Shown piece by piece: positions 34,401 through 42,605 of a DNA stretch of 42,643 nucleotides (within the stretch, counting starts at the first letter, position 1; each line of letters opens with the position of its first letter). A program made the translations under genes and the position numbers. Under the pieces are notes generated by a model. The model was given only the letters and a program-made list of their open reading frames with translations. It was not told where the DNA came from and searched no databases. Source of the stretch: Anaerolineae bacterium. Lineage in GTDB: Bacteria; Chloroflexota; Anaerolineae; 4572-78; J111. The stretch lies in the NCBI GenBank assembly GCA_016931895.1, contig JAFGDY010000039.1:1-42643 (forward strand), read 5' to 3'.

Positions 34401-36121
34401 CTCATAGGATAACGTTCCGGTAGGCGGGGAATGGTGCGATATAGCCGGTTACTGGCCAGCACAAGGTAATCACAATCCAGCAAGGTTTGGCGCAGAAACG
34501 CATACTTTTGCGGGCTGTCCTCATCGTACATAGGCAATTGGGGCTGAAAGTAACCGTGCGCGCCGGGGTTGCCGCCGGGTTCGGGAATGTCGGTGGGCAT
34601 GCGGTCGTCCCAATGTTCCCAGGCAATACACGAGCCATCCGGCACGTTGGCATAGACCCAACGGGCAAACGTAACCCAGGTATGTTCGGTGCCGTACACG
34701 CCGTTGACAAAAGCCAGGGCCCAGAAAATTGCGCCGCCGAGAGCAAGAACAGTTAGAATAACGGCAGCGATTTTGGTTAATTTCTCCGGCCAGGGAGAGC
34801 CGGAAAATGAGGGTGGGAGCGTTTCATTGATAATTTGCCCATTTGCGGACGACTTTTGATTGTCTTTACTGGTTTTGTACTGCCACAAAGCCACAACCAG
34901 CCCTGCCCCAAACAGGATAAAGAGGGGCACCACCGGAATCATATAACGCATGAATTTGGCCAGAAACAGGCCGGTGGGGCCAAAGTAGAGAATAATCCAC
35001 CAGAGAATGATCCACTCGCCGGGGTGGGCTTTGCCGCGAACGGCCTTACCGATCACCCAGCCCAACCCGGCAAAAGCCAGCAGCCCCAGCGGCCAGCCCA
35101 TGCCCCAGCGTAATTGCTGCCAGATAAAATAAATGTAGGGCCAGGTCTGGCGGTATTGCCGGGTAAAGGGGAAGTCGGCCACGCCACTGACCATATTACC
35201 CTGTTCATCTATGACCGCCCGCTTGAAGTTTTCAAAATCAAGCAGCACAAAGGGAGAGGTGACGGCGAAAACAACAAAGGCCACAAACAGTGCCATGATA
35301 ACCAAGATCAGCACCCGACTGGAAAGGGCAGAGGAGAGAGCAGAGGTTGGAAATTCAGACTTGCCCGCCATTTTTTGTTGATGGCAAATAATCAAATAAC
35401 CGGCTACCACCGGAGCAAAGGCTATGGGCAGGGCGCTGAACTTTGAGGCCACAGCCAGGCCAATGCCCAGGCCGGTGACCAGGGCGGCCCCAATGGACTG
35501 ACAGTCGTACAACAAAATAGCGCCATAAATGGCCAGTAAGGTAAAAGTAGTGGAAACCGGGTCTACGGCAAAAAAATGAGCCAACTGCACCTGCAAAACA
35601 GTAAAGGTAGAAAGAGCTGCGGCCAACAAACCCGCCCAAACCCCGTACAAACGCCGGCCCAATAGAAAGATCAGGTAGACGCTCAGTAAATCGGCCAGGG
35701 CCATCAGGCCACGACCGATGCGGGCAAAACCGTGTGGCGTGAGGCTGCTTGATAGAAATTGTTTCCATTCCGGGGGCAGGTCAAACGGCAGAGAGTCGGT
35801 ATATTGGGCTAAATCATTGCACACGTTGGCCACAAAAACCAGGGTGTACAGCGGAAAATGGCCGTAGGTGTAACTGCGCCGTGTTTGATGATTAACATCC
35901 CAAAAAGGATTCAGGGTTGAGGCGCGGGGATTAAGAATCTTGGCCGGGTCTTCCGGCCAGTGGATGGTGGGCGCATAAAAAGCCACGGTCGAACGCTCGT
36001 CGGGATGAGCGAAGATGCCATTGTCCCAATTGAGATTGTAGAAGCGAAGGCCAGCGGCTATGGCCATAATCACAATTAGCAGCACTGGCGCCAGTCGGTG
36101 GGTTAATCTTTGTTGGTGCAT
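31469..36121 (-). CDS. GT39-like glycosyltransferase fused to DUF2298 membrane domain
   Basis: 1550 residues from the ATG at 36119-36121. The N-terminal part (to about 690) is a GT-C/PMT-like transferase: FAHPDERS with D41 and E42 at the catalytic acidic site, followed by many membrane helices and a soluble segment. From about 720 a second polytopic unit matches DUF2298: HKLPDRGYA, YYYYGLFLVG, EFPYFSFIFADLHPH, NTWDLPTYL. Fusing a lipid-linked sugar transferase to DUF2298 argues that both act on the same substrate in the membrane. There is no Shine-Dalgarno. A TTGCTC/TACAAT promoter ends 7 nt before the ATG, so the mRNA is probably leaderless. The next gene, a methyltransferase, starts one base after the stop. 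Confidence 0.92.
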   Translation of the reverse strand: MHQQRLTHRLAPVLLIVIMAIAAGLRFYNLNWDNGIFAHPDERSTVAFYAPTIHWPEDPAKILNPRASTLNPFWDVNHQTRRSYTYGHFPLYTLVFVANVCNDLAQYTDSLPFDLPPEWKQFLSSSLTPHGFARIGRGLMALADLLSVYLIFLLGRRLYGVWAGLLAAALSTFTVLQVQLAHFFAVDPVSTTFTLLAIYGAILLYDCQSIGAALVTGLGIGLAVASKFSALPIAFAPVVAGYLIICHQQKMAGKSEFPTSALSSALSSRVLILVIMALFVAFVVFAVTSPFVLLDFENFKRAVIDEQGNMVSGVADFPFTRQYRQTWPYIYFIWQQLRWGMGWPLGLLAFAGLGWVIGKAVRGKAHPGEWIILWWIILYFGPTGLFLAKFMRYMIPVVPLFILFGAGLVVALWQYKTSKDNQKSSANGQIINETLPPSFSGSPWPEKLTKIAAVILTVLALGGAIFWALAFVNGVYGTEHTWVTFARWVYANVPDGSCIAWEHWDDRMPTDIPEPGGNPGAHGYFQPQLPMYDEDSPQKYAFLRQTLLDCDYLVLASNRLYRTIPRLPERYPMSTRYYQALFSGELGFTKIYSVETPPRLGPVVFDDQAADESFTVYDHPKPILFQKTRQLSAPEWDAILGDTWAGAKPGYVGPPTLLTRLRSIGKNSPAPYQPEEKDEGKSLLLTTPVDQLPVVDDYNWNTPANNSTFLAVSIWWLAVILIGFMTFPLTFFFFHKLPDRGYALSKSFGLLLVSYFVWLNSSLGWLGNTRATAMLAVIILLGFALWVAIKWRQKIAQFWRQERWLILVTEIIFLLVYLFFVRLRVLNPDLWQPWQGGEKMLEIGFLNAVVKSATMPPYDPFFAGGVMNYYYYGLFLVGLLIKLTGIRPEIAFNLAVPMLAGLTASNVFSLAGNLSNRGMANGKSQSLSARYVIAGLLGILFVVFLGNLEGAAQFLRELGQLGTSDFRSAIPGLETVARAVSGIPPLIGGERLPAYNYWDPTRVIPETINEFPYFSFIFADLHPHMIGLPFTALFLSLVYHWLRPARPPVTVSASQPADEIAGQPENGPLASNSLLSTLLRWLALPFVLGAVAVINTWDLPTYLGLMAAAFLLNDYRCLERPLTMQKSGLLLLKSGIFAGALFTVTYLLYLPFFLNYQAIDVGLGLVHTKTPLDQHLKIWGFFLFILVTWLWVSLLYPVSRNSLLRVMSLALRRWRVWPHLYEIYRRVVKRQTDACRVGLLSLAGMFVIALALFLLGYGVPAYLVPLVALALLLLFRPEASGEIASLNLLAFTGLLVLLGMEFFFLRDWLGGGDYYRMNTLFKFYIQVWLIFGVVAAVTLPQLWAWSGRWSWPGQLAWQDAVLLLLLATLVYPALGTRTRVNDRFPGDDNRPPIGTLDGLAYMTVGTFEWPAGKLIELKYDYEAIRWLQANVFGTPIIAEAKVGYYREGGMRVAAYTGLPSVLGGLHQNEQRYARQVGERDFMINQFWTTPDPRRTLELIDELNITYVYLGQLERITYGDHVAVEFEQLATQGELALVFENEKTKIYKRVK

Positions 36122-36128
36122 GCTGAGT

Positions 36129-36157
36129 ATTGTAATCGGGGGATGGAGGTTGAGCAA
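36129..36157 (-). promoter_or_regulatory. Promoter of the GT39-DUF2298 gene, probably leaderless
   Basis: On the minus strand TTGCTC (36157-36152), a 17-bp spacer and TACAAT (36134-36129). Seven bases separate the -10 from the ATG at 36121, so transcription should start at or next to the A of ATG. Confidence 0.6.
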
Positions 36158-36181
36158 GTGATAAGGGGGTAAGTGACCAAT

Positions 36182-36210
36182 TTGCTCTTACCGTCTGATA
36201 ATGCTACAAT
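36182..36210 (+). promoter_or_regulatory. Promoter of tRNA-Gln
   Basis: TTGCTC (36182-36187), a 17-bp spacer and TACAAT (36205-36210). The hexamers and spacing are identical to those of the divergent promoter at 36129-36157. The start point would be near 36217, just before the tRNA. Confidence 0.65.
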
Positions 36211-36221
36211 ATTTTTATCAT

Positions 36222-36292
36222 TGGGGAGTCGTCTAATGGTAGGACAGCAGACTCTGGATCTGTCGGTCGGGGTTCGAGTCCCTGCTCCCCAG
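36222..36292 (+). tRNA. tRNA-Gln (anticodon CUG)
   Basis: 71 nt cloverleaf. The acceptor TGGGGAG pairs with CTCCCCA; the U1-A72 pair is typical of tRNA-Gln. G73 is the discriminator. The anticodon stem is GCAGA/TCTGT (closed by a G-U pair) with loop CTCTGGA, so the anticodon is CTG, reading CAG. The T arm has GGTTCGAGT. CCA is not encoded. It stands alone with its own promoter and terminator. Confidence 0.95.
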
Positions 36293-36305
36293 TATCACTA
36301 TTGGC

Positions 36306-36337
36306 TAGGGCAAGACAAAAACTTGCCCTACTTTTTT
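36306..36337 (+). terminator. Rho-independent terminator after tRNA-Gln
   Basis: TAGGGCAAG (36306-36314) pairs perfectly with CTTGCCCTA (36322-36330) over a 7-nt loop, followed by C and six T residues. Confidence 0.9.
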
Positions 36338-36493
36338 ATGTTGTGGCCTCGTTTTTTCTGTTTACTCTCTCCACCCTTAAAAGTCCAGTCCCAGTAAATC
36401 CAGGTTCCCGACTGCGGAAGTTTTTGCGGTACCGAGATACAGAACAGCCAAACTTGGCCCAGCATAGCCTTGGAGTCAGCATAAGGAACTGCC

Positions 36494-37507
36494 ATGAAAA
36501 CAATAGTGTATAATGATGTCGGTGGATTTGAGGCATTGGCCGGTGAATGGGATGAACTACTGGCGCGGACTAAACATGCTCCTATTTTTATGCGATATGT
36601 TTATCAGCAAACCTGGTGGCAATATTTAGGCAATAATGAATTGGTGTTGATTGCCATCCGCGATAACAATAACCAGCTTGTGGGCCTGGCCCCACTCTAC
36701 AGCAAAATCAACCTGACCGGACAGCGAGAGCTGAGCTTTGTGGGTTGCGTGGATGTGTCGGATTATCTGGATCTGTTGGTTGATAAAGAGAGCGTGGACA
36801 GGGTGCATCAGGCTTTGCTCGACTGTTTGGCCGGGACAGACGGGCCGCCCTGGGATAAACTCTATCTATGCAGTTTGCCGCAGTCCTCTCTCACCTCCAC
36901 TCTCCTGGCCCAGGCCGCCCGCGCCCGTGGCTGGCAAGTTGAGGTCTGCCAGCAGGATGTGTGTCCCGTCATCACCCTGGCCAATAGTTGGGATGAGTAC
37001 CTGGCCGGGATTGACAAAAAACAGCGCCACGAAATCCGGCGTAAGATCCGGCGCATCGAAGACAGCGCCCAGGTACGTTGGAACGTGGTTGATTCGGAAG
37101 AGGGGTTAGCGGCAGCAATGGATATTTTTATTGACCTGCACCAAAAATCAACCCGCGATAAGCGAAATTTTTGGGGTGAGGAGATGATTTTGTTCTTCAA
37201 GGCTCTGGCCGCCGAGTTGGCCAGGGCGGGCTGGCTCAAACTGTTCTTTATCGAAGTCAATGGGAGAACAGCCGCAGCGCTGCTTTGTTTTGACTATAAT
37301 AACGAATTCCTGGTTTATAATTCCGGATACGACCCCGACCAATTTGCCAATCTGAGTCCGGGCAACGTGCTAGTGGCTTACTCTATCCAGCAAGCCATCA
37401 GGTTGGGGCGCAGCCGCTACGACTTTTTGCGCGGCGACGAGGTTTACAAATTCCGTTTTGGAGCCAAAGCCGAGCCGGTGTATGATTTGCATATTACCTG
37501 GCAATAA
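36494..37507 (+). CDS. FemAB/BioF2-like GNAT acyltransferase
   Basis: 337 residues. The C-terminal half (about 155-320) fits the BioF2-like acetyltransferase fold of the CelD/FemAB type: YLAGIDKKQRHEIRRKIRR, then LKLFFIEVNGRTAAALLCFDYNNEFLVYNSGYDP, and finally YDFLRGDEVYKFRFGA. Members add acyl or aminoacyl groups to sugars or peptides in exopolysaccharide, cellulose or cell-wall work. The N-terminal half is a second GNAT-like lobe (IRDNNNQLVGLAPLY). The ATG has AAGGAA about 6 nt upstream. The GT4 glycosyltransferase gene starts 18 bp downstream, so the two form an operon, most likely for a surface glycan. Substrate unknown. Confidence 0.88.
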   Translation: MKTIVYNDVGGFEALAGEWDELLARTKHAPIFMRYVYQQTWWQYLGNNELVLIAIRDNNNQLVGLAPLYSKINLTGQRELSFVGCVDVSDYLDLLVDKESVDRVHQALLDCLAGTDGPPWDKLYLCSLPQSSLTSTLLAQAARARGWQVEVCQQDVCPVITLANSWDEYLAGIDKKQRHEIRRKIRRIEDSAQVRWNVVDSEEGLAAAMDIFIDLHQKSTRDKRNFWGEEMILFFKALAAELARAGWLKLFFIEVNGRTAAALLCFDYNNEFLVYNSGYDPDQFANLSPGNVLVAYSIQQAIRLGRSRYDFLRGDEVYKFRFGAKAEPVYDLHITWQ

Positions 37508-37525
37508 GGTCACAAAGGGGTAACC

Positions 37526-38812
37526 ATGATCCAGAGAATAGCGATGTTAAGCGTACATACTTGCCCCCTGGCCATGTTAGGCGGCAAGGAGACAGGGGGG
37601 ATGAACGTGTACGTGCGCGATTTAAGTAAAGCCTTGAGCCGGCGCGGAATCTATGTAGACGTGTACACCCGTTCCCAAAATACAACCAGCGCCCGGGTCA
37701 GTAACTCCCTGGCCGAACGGGGGCGGGTGATCCACGTAAAAGCCGGGCCGGAACATCCTTACAACAAAAATCTGGTCTATGACCATTTAGATGAATTTGT
37801 CAGAGGGGTCAAAGCCCAAGTTGAAGCCGATCGCCTGGCTTATGATTTGATTTACAGCCATTATTGGCTCTCAGGCATTGCGGCTGCGGCCTTGCGCCAA
37901 ACCTGGGATATCCCCATTGTGCAAATGTTTCATACCCTGGCCGAGATGAAAAACCGGGTGGCCCAATCCCCCGCCGAACGCGAGCCTGCGCGGCGCGTTG
38001 ATTGTGAGGGAGAAGTGATGCGCTTGGCCGACCGCCTGATTGCGGCCACGCCCCTGGAAAAAAACCAGATGACCTGGCTTTACGGCGCGCCCTCCGACAA
38101 AATCAATATTGTTCCGCCCGGCGTTGACCTGGAGCGTTTTCAGCCGCTGGATAGAGCTGAGGCGCGGCGTTACATTGGCATACCGCCCGATCACCAGATG
38201 ATCCTATTTGTGGGCCGCATTCAGCCGTTAAAAGGCATTGATATTTTGATGAGAGCCTTGGCCCTGGTGAAACAAAGAGACCCGGCAATTGCCCAAAATA
38301 TCTGTGTTACTATCATTGGCGGCGATCCTAATCCTGACGCTGAAACAGAAAAAGTTGAGCTTGAACGCCTGGAATCGCTCCGCGCGGAACTGGGCATTAG
38401 CGATTTGGTGACGTTTCTGGGGGCCAAAGACCAGGACACCCTGGTTTATTATTACTCTGCCGCCGAAATGGTGGTTATGCCCTCCCATTACGAGTCATTT
38501 GGCATGGTGGCCCTGGAAGCAATGGCCTGCGGCACGCCCATCATCGCTTCGGATGTGGGCGGTTTATCCTTTAGCATTGAAGACGGTTTCAACGGCTACC
38601 TGGTGCCGGGCCGTAATCCGCAGGCCCTGGCCGACAAGATAGTGATGCTGCTCAAGTATCCCATTTTGCGGGAGCAGTTTGGCGAACAGGCCCGCGCCTG
38701 GGTTTCTCGCTACAGTTGGGTTGACATTGCCGACGAGTTGTTGGATGTTTTTGCCGATACCTTGACCCAGTACGAAAAGAAACGCAAAGAAAAGATGGAT
38801 GTGGTGTGGTGA
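37526..38812 (+). CDS. GT4-family glycosyltransferase (MshA-like)
   Basis: 428 residues with the GT-B fold. The N-terminal GGKETGGMNVYVRDLSKAL resembles MshA and sucrose-synthase-like enzymes. The donor domain has GRIQPLKGIDILMRA and PSHYESFGMVALEAMACGTPIIASDVGG, carrying the E-x7-E motif that binds the nucleotide sugar. It is a retaining, cytoplasmic enzyme. MshA proper makes mycothiol, but no other mycothiol gene is seen here, and many enzymes with this signature build glycans or sucrose-like compounds. The ATG has AAGGGG about 7 nt upstream. It follows the FemAB-like gene and ends 10 bp from the convergent glycosidase-like gene, with no visible terminator between. Confidence 0.93.
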   Translation: MIQRIAMLSVHTCPLAMLGGKETGGMNVYVRDLSKALSRRGIYVDVYTRSQNTTSARVSNSLAERGRVIHVKAGPEHPYNKNLVYDHLDEFVRGVKAQVEADRLAYDLIYSHYWLSGIAAAALRQTWDIPIVQMFHTLAEMKNRVAQSPAEREPARRVDCEGEVMRLADRLIAATPLEKNQMTWLYGAPSDKINIVPPGVDLERFQPLDRAEARRYIGIPPDHQMILFVGRIQPLKGIDILMRALALVKQRDPAIAQNICVTIIGGDPNPDAETEKVELERLESLRAELGISDLVTFLGAKDQDTLVYYYSAAEMVVMPSHYESFGMVALEAMACGTPIIASDVGGLSFSIEDGFNGYLVPGRNPQALADKIVMLLKYPILREQFGEQARAWVSRYSWVDIADELLDVFADTLTQYEKKRKEKMDVVW

Positions 38813-38822
38813 AAGGTATAGG

Positions 38823-40334
38823 TCAGTGGGTAGTGGTTACGGCCGGCCGCGCCAGCCGGATGTGTCTCACCTGAAAATCATCCCAAACAAAATTTTCATG
38901 TTGGGCGTCGGGGATAAGGCGGGTAGTGGTAATGGTCAGTTCGTTATAGCCGGGGCGCAACAACGAGGCCGGCACGGAACGGCGTATTGTTAGCCAGCGG
39001 CGAGTATAATCCTGCTGGGGTAAATCCGGGGAGAGGGGCGTGCCGTTAACGGCCACCGTAGTCCCAACTTCATTTTGCTGCATCAACTCCAGCCGCAGCG
39101 TCCAGGCCACCGGCCCGGGGTCAACCACGTAAAAACCGCCGGTCCAGGAAAGGCTGGGCTTACGCCCGGCAAAGAGGGGCCACCAGGGCGGGCGCAAGTC
39201 GCTATCGCCCAGGTGTAGGAGAACATCCCGACCCAAAATTTGGATAGTGTCCTGCGGCTCAAGTTGGGACGCAGGTATGCCCCGTTCGTCCCGGCTGCCG
39301 ATGGCTTCTTGCCAGGCCCGGTAAACAGGGCGAGGCGTGCCGTCAAAGTTAAGCAAACTATAACCGCCAAAGGGGTCGCCCGGCTCCGGCACAGACAGAT
39401 TCCACACCGTCACCAATTCCACCCAGGGCCACTCGCGACGGATCATGTTTAAAGCGTCAACCAAATAGGCGGCTTGCTGCGCCAAGTTCACCCCGATGTC
39501 CGGCTGTTCCGGCGGCGGGTCAACGGTCCAGCCCATTTCCGTAATCCAGACCGGCTTATGGGCGTCGCCGTTTTTAAGCATAATGGCTCGCAACTCGGCC
39601 AAGCGTTTAAAGGCGGGATGTTCCCGGTCTCCTGCCGCAGCGAGGGGCGGTTGACCAAAGCTGTAAGGATGGGCCGCCAGCACGTCAAAATAGGCCGACG
39701 CCCCGGCGCGATACATCTCTTGCAAAAAAAGTCGCTCGTCCATCGCCTGGCCATTGTTGCTGTTGGTGGGAGCCAGCCCGGCCGCTACAACCACTGCGTT
39801 GGGGTCAACCGTTTTGACGGCCTGATATCCTACCCGCAAAAGCTCCGTAAAAGCCGCCGGGTCCGGCGGCTGCCCGCCCCATTCAAGGGCCAAATTGGGT
39901 TCATTCCAGATGATGTAAGTCCCCACTCGCCCACGGTACCGCTCAACCACCCGGCGCACAAAATAGCCATAATCGTCCAAGTTATCCGGCGGCGCGTTCA
40001 GCGATAAGTCAACTTTACTGGCCCAGGCCGGGTGTTGGTCCAGCCGCACAATTAAATCCAGGCCATAATACTCGGCCCCGGCCACAATCTGATCGGTCAC
40101 TTCCCAGTGAAACTGGCCCCGCGTCGGTTCAACTTCTCGCCAGGGAAAAACTTGCACAATGGTATCCGCCCCTGACTGTTGGGCCAAAACCAGCATTGAG
40201 TCAGCGGGGCGCAGGGTGTGGACGGCAAAACGGAGAGGCATCCGCGCCGGGTTCCTGCTCTCGCTGCACCCGGCTAAAGTGATGAAAATCAAGATCAATA
40301 AAACGTATTGCATATTACGTAGTGCGTATCGCAT
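38823..40334 (-). CDS. Lipoprotein with clan GH-A-like glycosidase domain
   Basis: 503 residues from the ATG at 40332-40334, which has AAGGG 6 nt upstream; a GTG seven codons earlier and an ATG seven codons later are possible. A signal peptide ends in a lipobox (ITLAGC), so it is a lipid-anchored, exported protein. The body is a TIM barrel of clan GH-A type: IIWNEPNL holds the acid/base Glu and WITEMGWT the nucleophile Glu, with a WREVEP..G.FHW start as in GH39/GH5-like enzymes. The last 130 residues look like a beta-sandwich, perhaps carbohydrate-binding. It faces the GT4 operon and follows the Asp-box lipoprotein gene. Target glycan unknown. Confidence 0.88.
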   Translation of the reverse strand: MRYALRNMQYVLLILIFITLAGCSESRNPARMPLRFAVHTLRPADSMLVLAQQSGADTIVQVFPWREVEPTRGQFHWEVTDQIVAGAEYYGLDLIVRLDQHPAWASKVDLSLNAPPDNLDDYGYFVRRVVERYRGRVGTYIIWNEPNLALEWGGQPPDPAAFTELLRVGYQAVKTVDPNAVVVAAGLAPTNSNNGQAMDERLFLQEMYRAGASAYFDVLAAHPYSFGQPPLAAAGDREHPAFKRLAELRAIMLKNGDAHKPVWITEMGWTVDPPPEQPDIGVNLAQQAAYLVDALNMIRREWPWVELVTVWNLSVPEPGDPFGGYSLLNFDGTPRPVYRAWQEAIGSRDERGIPASQLEPQDTIQILGRDVLLHLGDSDLRPPWWPLFAGRKPSLSWTGGFYVVDPGPVAWTLRLELMQQNEVGTTVAVNGTPLSPDLPQQDYTRRWLTIRRSVPASLLRPGYNELTITTTRLIPDAQHENFVWDDFQVRHIRLARPAVTTTH

Positions 40335-40376
40335 ACTTGACCCTTGACGCTCCACTTAACACTCGACACCCCGCCT
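40299..40376. repeat. Low-complexity CGTATTGCRTATTACGTA / CTTGACGC tract
   Basis: Overlapping variants of TATTGCATATTACGTAGTGC, then CTTGACCCTTGACGCTCC and CACTTAACACTCGACAC, fill the gap after 40377 and run into the first codons of the glycosidase-like gene, whose residues MRYALRNMQY are therefore partly repeat-coded. Confidence 0.4.
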
Positions 40377-42446
40377 TTAATCCACCCTTTGCCCCACCCA
40401 AACCCCGCCGGCAGCAGCCACAAATAATTCCTCATCTGGCCCCCAGGCCATCGCTTTAACCACCTCGTCGCTCAAATCAGGCGGGCCGATGGGCTGCCAC
40501 GTTTGCCCCCCATTCGCCGATTGGTACACCCCAGCGTAAGCCGTTCCGGCGTAAAGCAGCCGGCTTTCAGCGGGATCGGCCAAAAAAGCCGTCACCGAGA
40601 TGTCTGCCAGGCCATAGCCCCAGCCCGGCTCGCCGGTTGGCCCTTGCACCGTATCGCCGCGGTCAAGGCTGCGATACGCGCCGCGCGTTGCGCCAATATA
40701 AAGAACCGGATCGTTTCCAAAGATGGATGAACCGGCCTGGGGCAGCAGCGCCAGAATGGATTGCTCGTTCAACTCCGGGGCAACCAATTGCCATATTTCA
40801 GACCGGTACGGCGAGGCGCATAACCAATCTGGGCACATCTGGAACAGCAATGTTTGCAACTTCCCCTGCCACTCCTCAAGTTTGCGGCTGCGGTAAAGGC
40901 CGGTTTCCGTACCCACATAAACCACCGGCTCCAGGGGATCAACCGCCAAACTGGTTGTTTCCAGCACCTCGCCCAAACCTGCCCAGCGAGCATGCCACGT
41001 TTGGCCGCCATCCTGGCTTTCATAAGGGCGCTCCCAGGCGGCCAGGAGATAGAGGTGGTTGGGTTCTTGGGGGTCAACGGCCAGGGCGGGAATCCCCACC
41101 CCCGGCGAGGAAGTCGGCTGCCAGCTTGCTCCGGCATCATGGCTATAATAAACTCCGGCAAACGAGGTCCCCAGGTAAAGCCGTTGGCCATCTTGAGGCG
41201 CAACAGCAAGTGAGGCTACGCCCAATGGAAATTCATCCGTTAACAGAGTCCAGCAGCGGGTATCGGGTTGCCAGCGAAAGAGGCCGGTTTGAGCGCCCAG
41301 CAAAACCCCGGCATCGGTTGTCAGGAGGGTTTGCGCGTTGGGGCTGCCCACCGAGGGGGCAAGATACGCCCACGTTTGCCCTTCGTCAATACTGGCATAA
41401 AGACCGTTCCAGGTAGCGGCCAAAAATTTCTCCACGCCGCTGGCCGACCTGACTGCGGCCAGGCCTAAAATACTACCGGCGGCTCGTCCCGGCCCGCCTT
41501 GTTGCCAGGTTTCGCCGCTGTCTGGGCTGCGATAAATTTCTCCCTGGCCGGTTCCGGCCCCCACCACTCCATCCGCCAGCCAGAGCAAAGCAGTCACTTC
41601 ATCCTGCGCCCAGGCTAACGATAACAACGTATGCCAGGATTGGCCGCCATCCAGCGTTCGCGTTAAACGGTCCTGCGTACTGTAATTGTCTAACACCCTG
41701 GCCAGGCCATCCTCTTTAATGGTTTGCTCGCGCAGGCTGGCCATAGCCTGCGTGGGGTTAACCGGATTAACGGCCAGATTAGTTATGTACCGGCCCGGAT
41801 AGGTGCTTTGCCAGGTTTGGCCGCCATCTTGGCTGGCAAACACACCCTGGCCGGAGGTGCCGGCGTAAAGATACCGGCCATCGGGAGAAACGGCCAGGGA
41901 AATTACGGCGGCAGAGGCCAGGGGCGACTCATTAGCGGCTAGCGCCTGCCACCCCTGTCCATTCTGCGCCTCGGCATAAACGCCGACCCCATCTAGGCCT
42001 ACATAGAGACGCCCGGTTGCATCGGCGGCCAGGGCAAAGGCAGTTACTGCTGGTAAGCCTGTAACTGGTTGCCAACTTGCTCCGGCGTCGGCGCTTCCCA
42101 ACAAGCCGTCACGGGTAGCCGCCCATAAATCCACCTGGCCGTTGCTTAAAATGGGTTGCGGCAACAGGTCAAAAACAGGATTGTCCGCCAGGCCAGCAGC
42201 GCCGGTGGTCCACGTTTGACCGCCATCGTGGGTGGTAGCCAGGCCAGCAGGAGCGTAATAGCCGGCCCAAAACCGATCATCAGTGAGCGGGTCGGCGGCT
42301 ACGGCCAGCATAATAGCCCGGCGAGGCAGGCCAGCTTCGGCTCGTTCCCAGCGCCAGTGAGGCAACGAAGTGACTTCGGCCTGGCACGCTGTCAAATCAA
42401 AAACTAAAAACCCACAGCATATTAAAAGCCAAAAACAAGGCTTCAT
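40377..42446 (-). CDS. Lipoprotein with Asp-box (sortilin/BNR-like) beta-propeller
   Basis: 689 residues from the ATG at 42444-42446, preferred because GAGG lies upstream and a signal peptide with lipobox (DLTAC) begins there. The open frame extends 22 codons further upstream. About ten Asp boxes of the S-x-D-x-G-x-T-W type are visible (HDGGQTW, QDGGQTW twice, LDGGQSW, IDEGQTW, HDAGASW, ANGGQTW and degenerate forms), spaced through the protein. This predicts one or two beta-propellers like those of sortilins, sialidases and Ycf48. No catalytic residues of sialidases are recognisable, so it is more likely a binding or assembly protein on the outer face of the membrane. It is 42 bp before the glycosidase-like gene. 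Confidence 0.88.
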   Translation of the reverse strand: MKPCFWLLICCGFLVFDLTACQAEVTSLPHWRWERAEAGLPRRAIMLAVAADPLTDDRFWAGYYAPAGLATTHDGGQTWTTGAAGLADNPVFDLLPQPILSNGQVDLWAATRDGLLGSADAGASWQPVTGLPAVTAFALAADATGRLYVGLDGVGVYAEAQNGQGWQALAANESPLASAAVISLAVSPDGRYLYAGTSGQGVFASQDGGQTWQSTYPGRYITNLAVNPVNPTQAMASLREQTIKEDGLARVLDNYSTQDRLTRTLDGGQSWHTLLSLAWAQDEVTALLWLADGVVGAGTGQGEIYRSPDSGETWQQGGPGRAAGSILGLAAVRSASGVEKFLAATWNGLYASIDEGQTWAYLAPSVGSPNAQTLLTTDAGVLLGAQTGLFRWQPDTRCWTLLTDEFPLGVASLAVAPQDGQRLYLGTSFAGVYYSHDAGASWQPTSSPGVGIPALAVDPQEPNHLYLLAAWERPYESQDGGQTWHARWAGLGEVLETTSLAVDPLEPVVYVGTETGLYRSRKLEEWQGKLQTLLFQMCPDWLCASPYRSEIWQLVAPELNEQSILALLPQAGSSIFGNDPVLYIGATRGAYRSLDRGDTVQGPTGEPGWGYGLADISVTAFLADPAESRLLYAGTAYAGVYQSANGGQTWQPIGPPDLSDEVVKAMAWGPDEELFVAAAGGVWVGQRVD

Positions 42447-42605
42447 GATGTCCTCACCTGGCCAGGGGCGCTTTACAGCCAAGCCAGAAATCAAGGCGAA
42501 TGGAATCGCCAAAAATCACGGTCATTTTACCCCGTCCTATTCCGAATCGTTTGACCTATACTGAGATTAGTTTGAAACCATTACTTTCAGTAACAATGGC
42601 GGATA

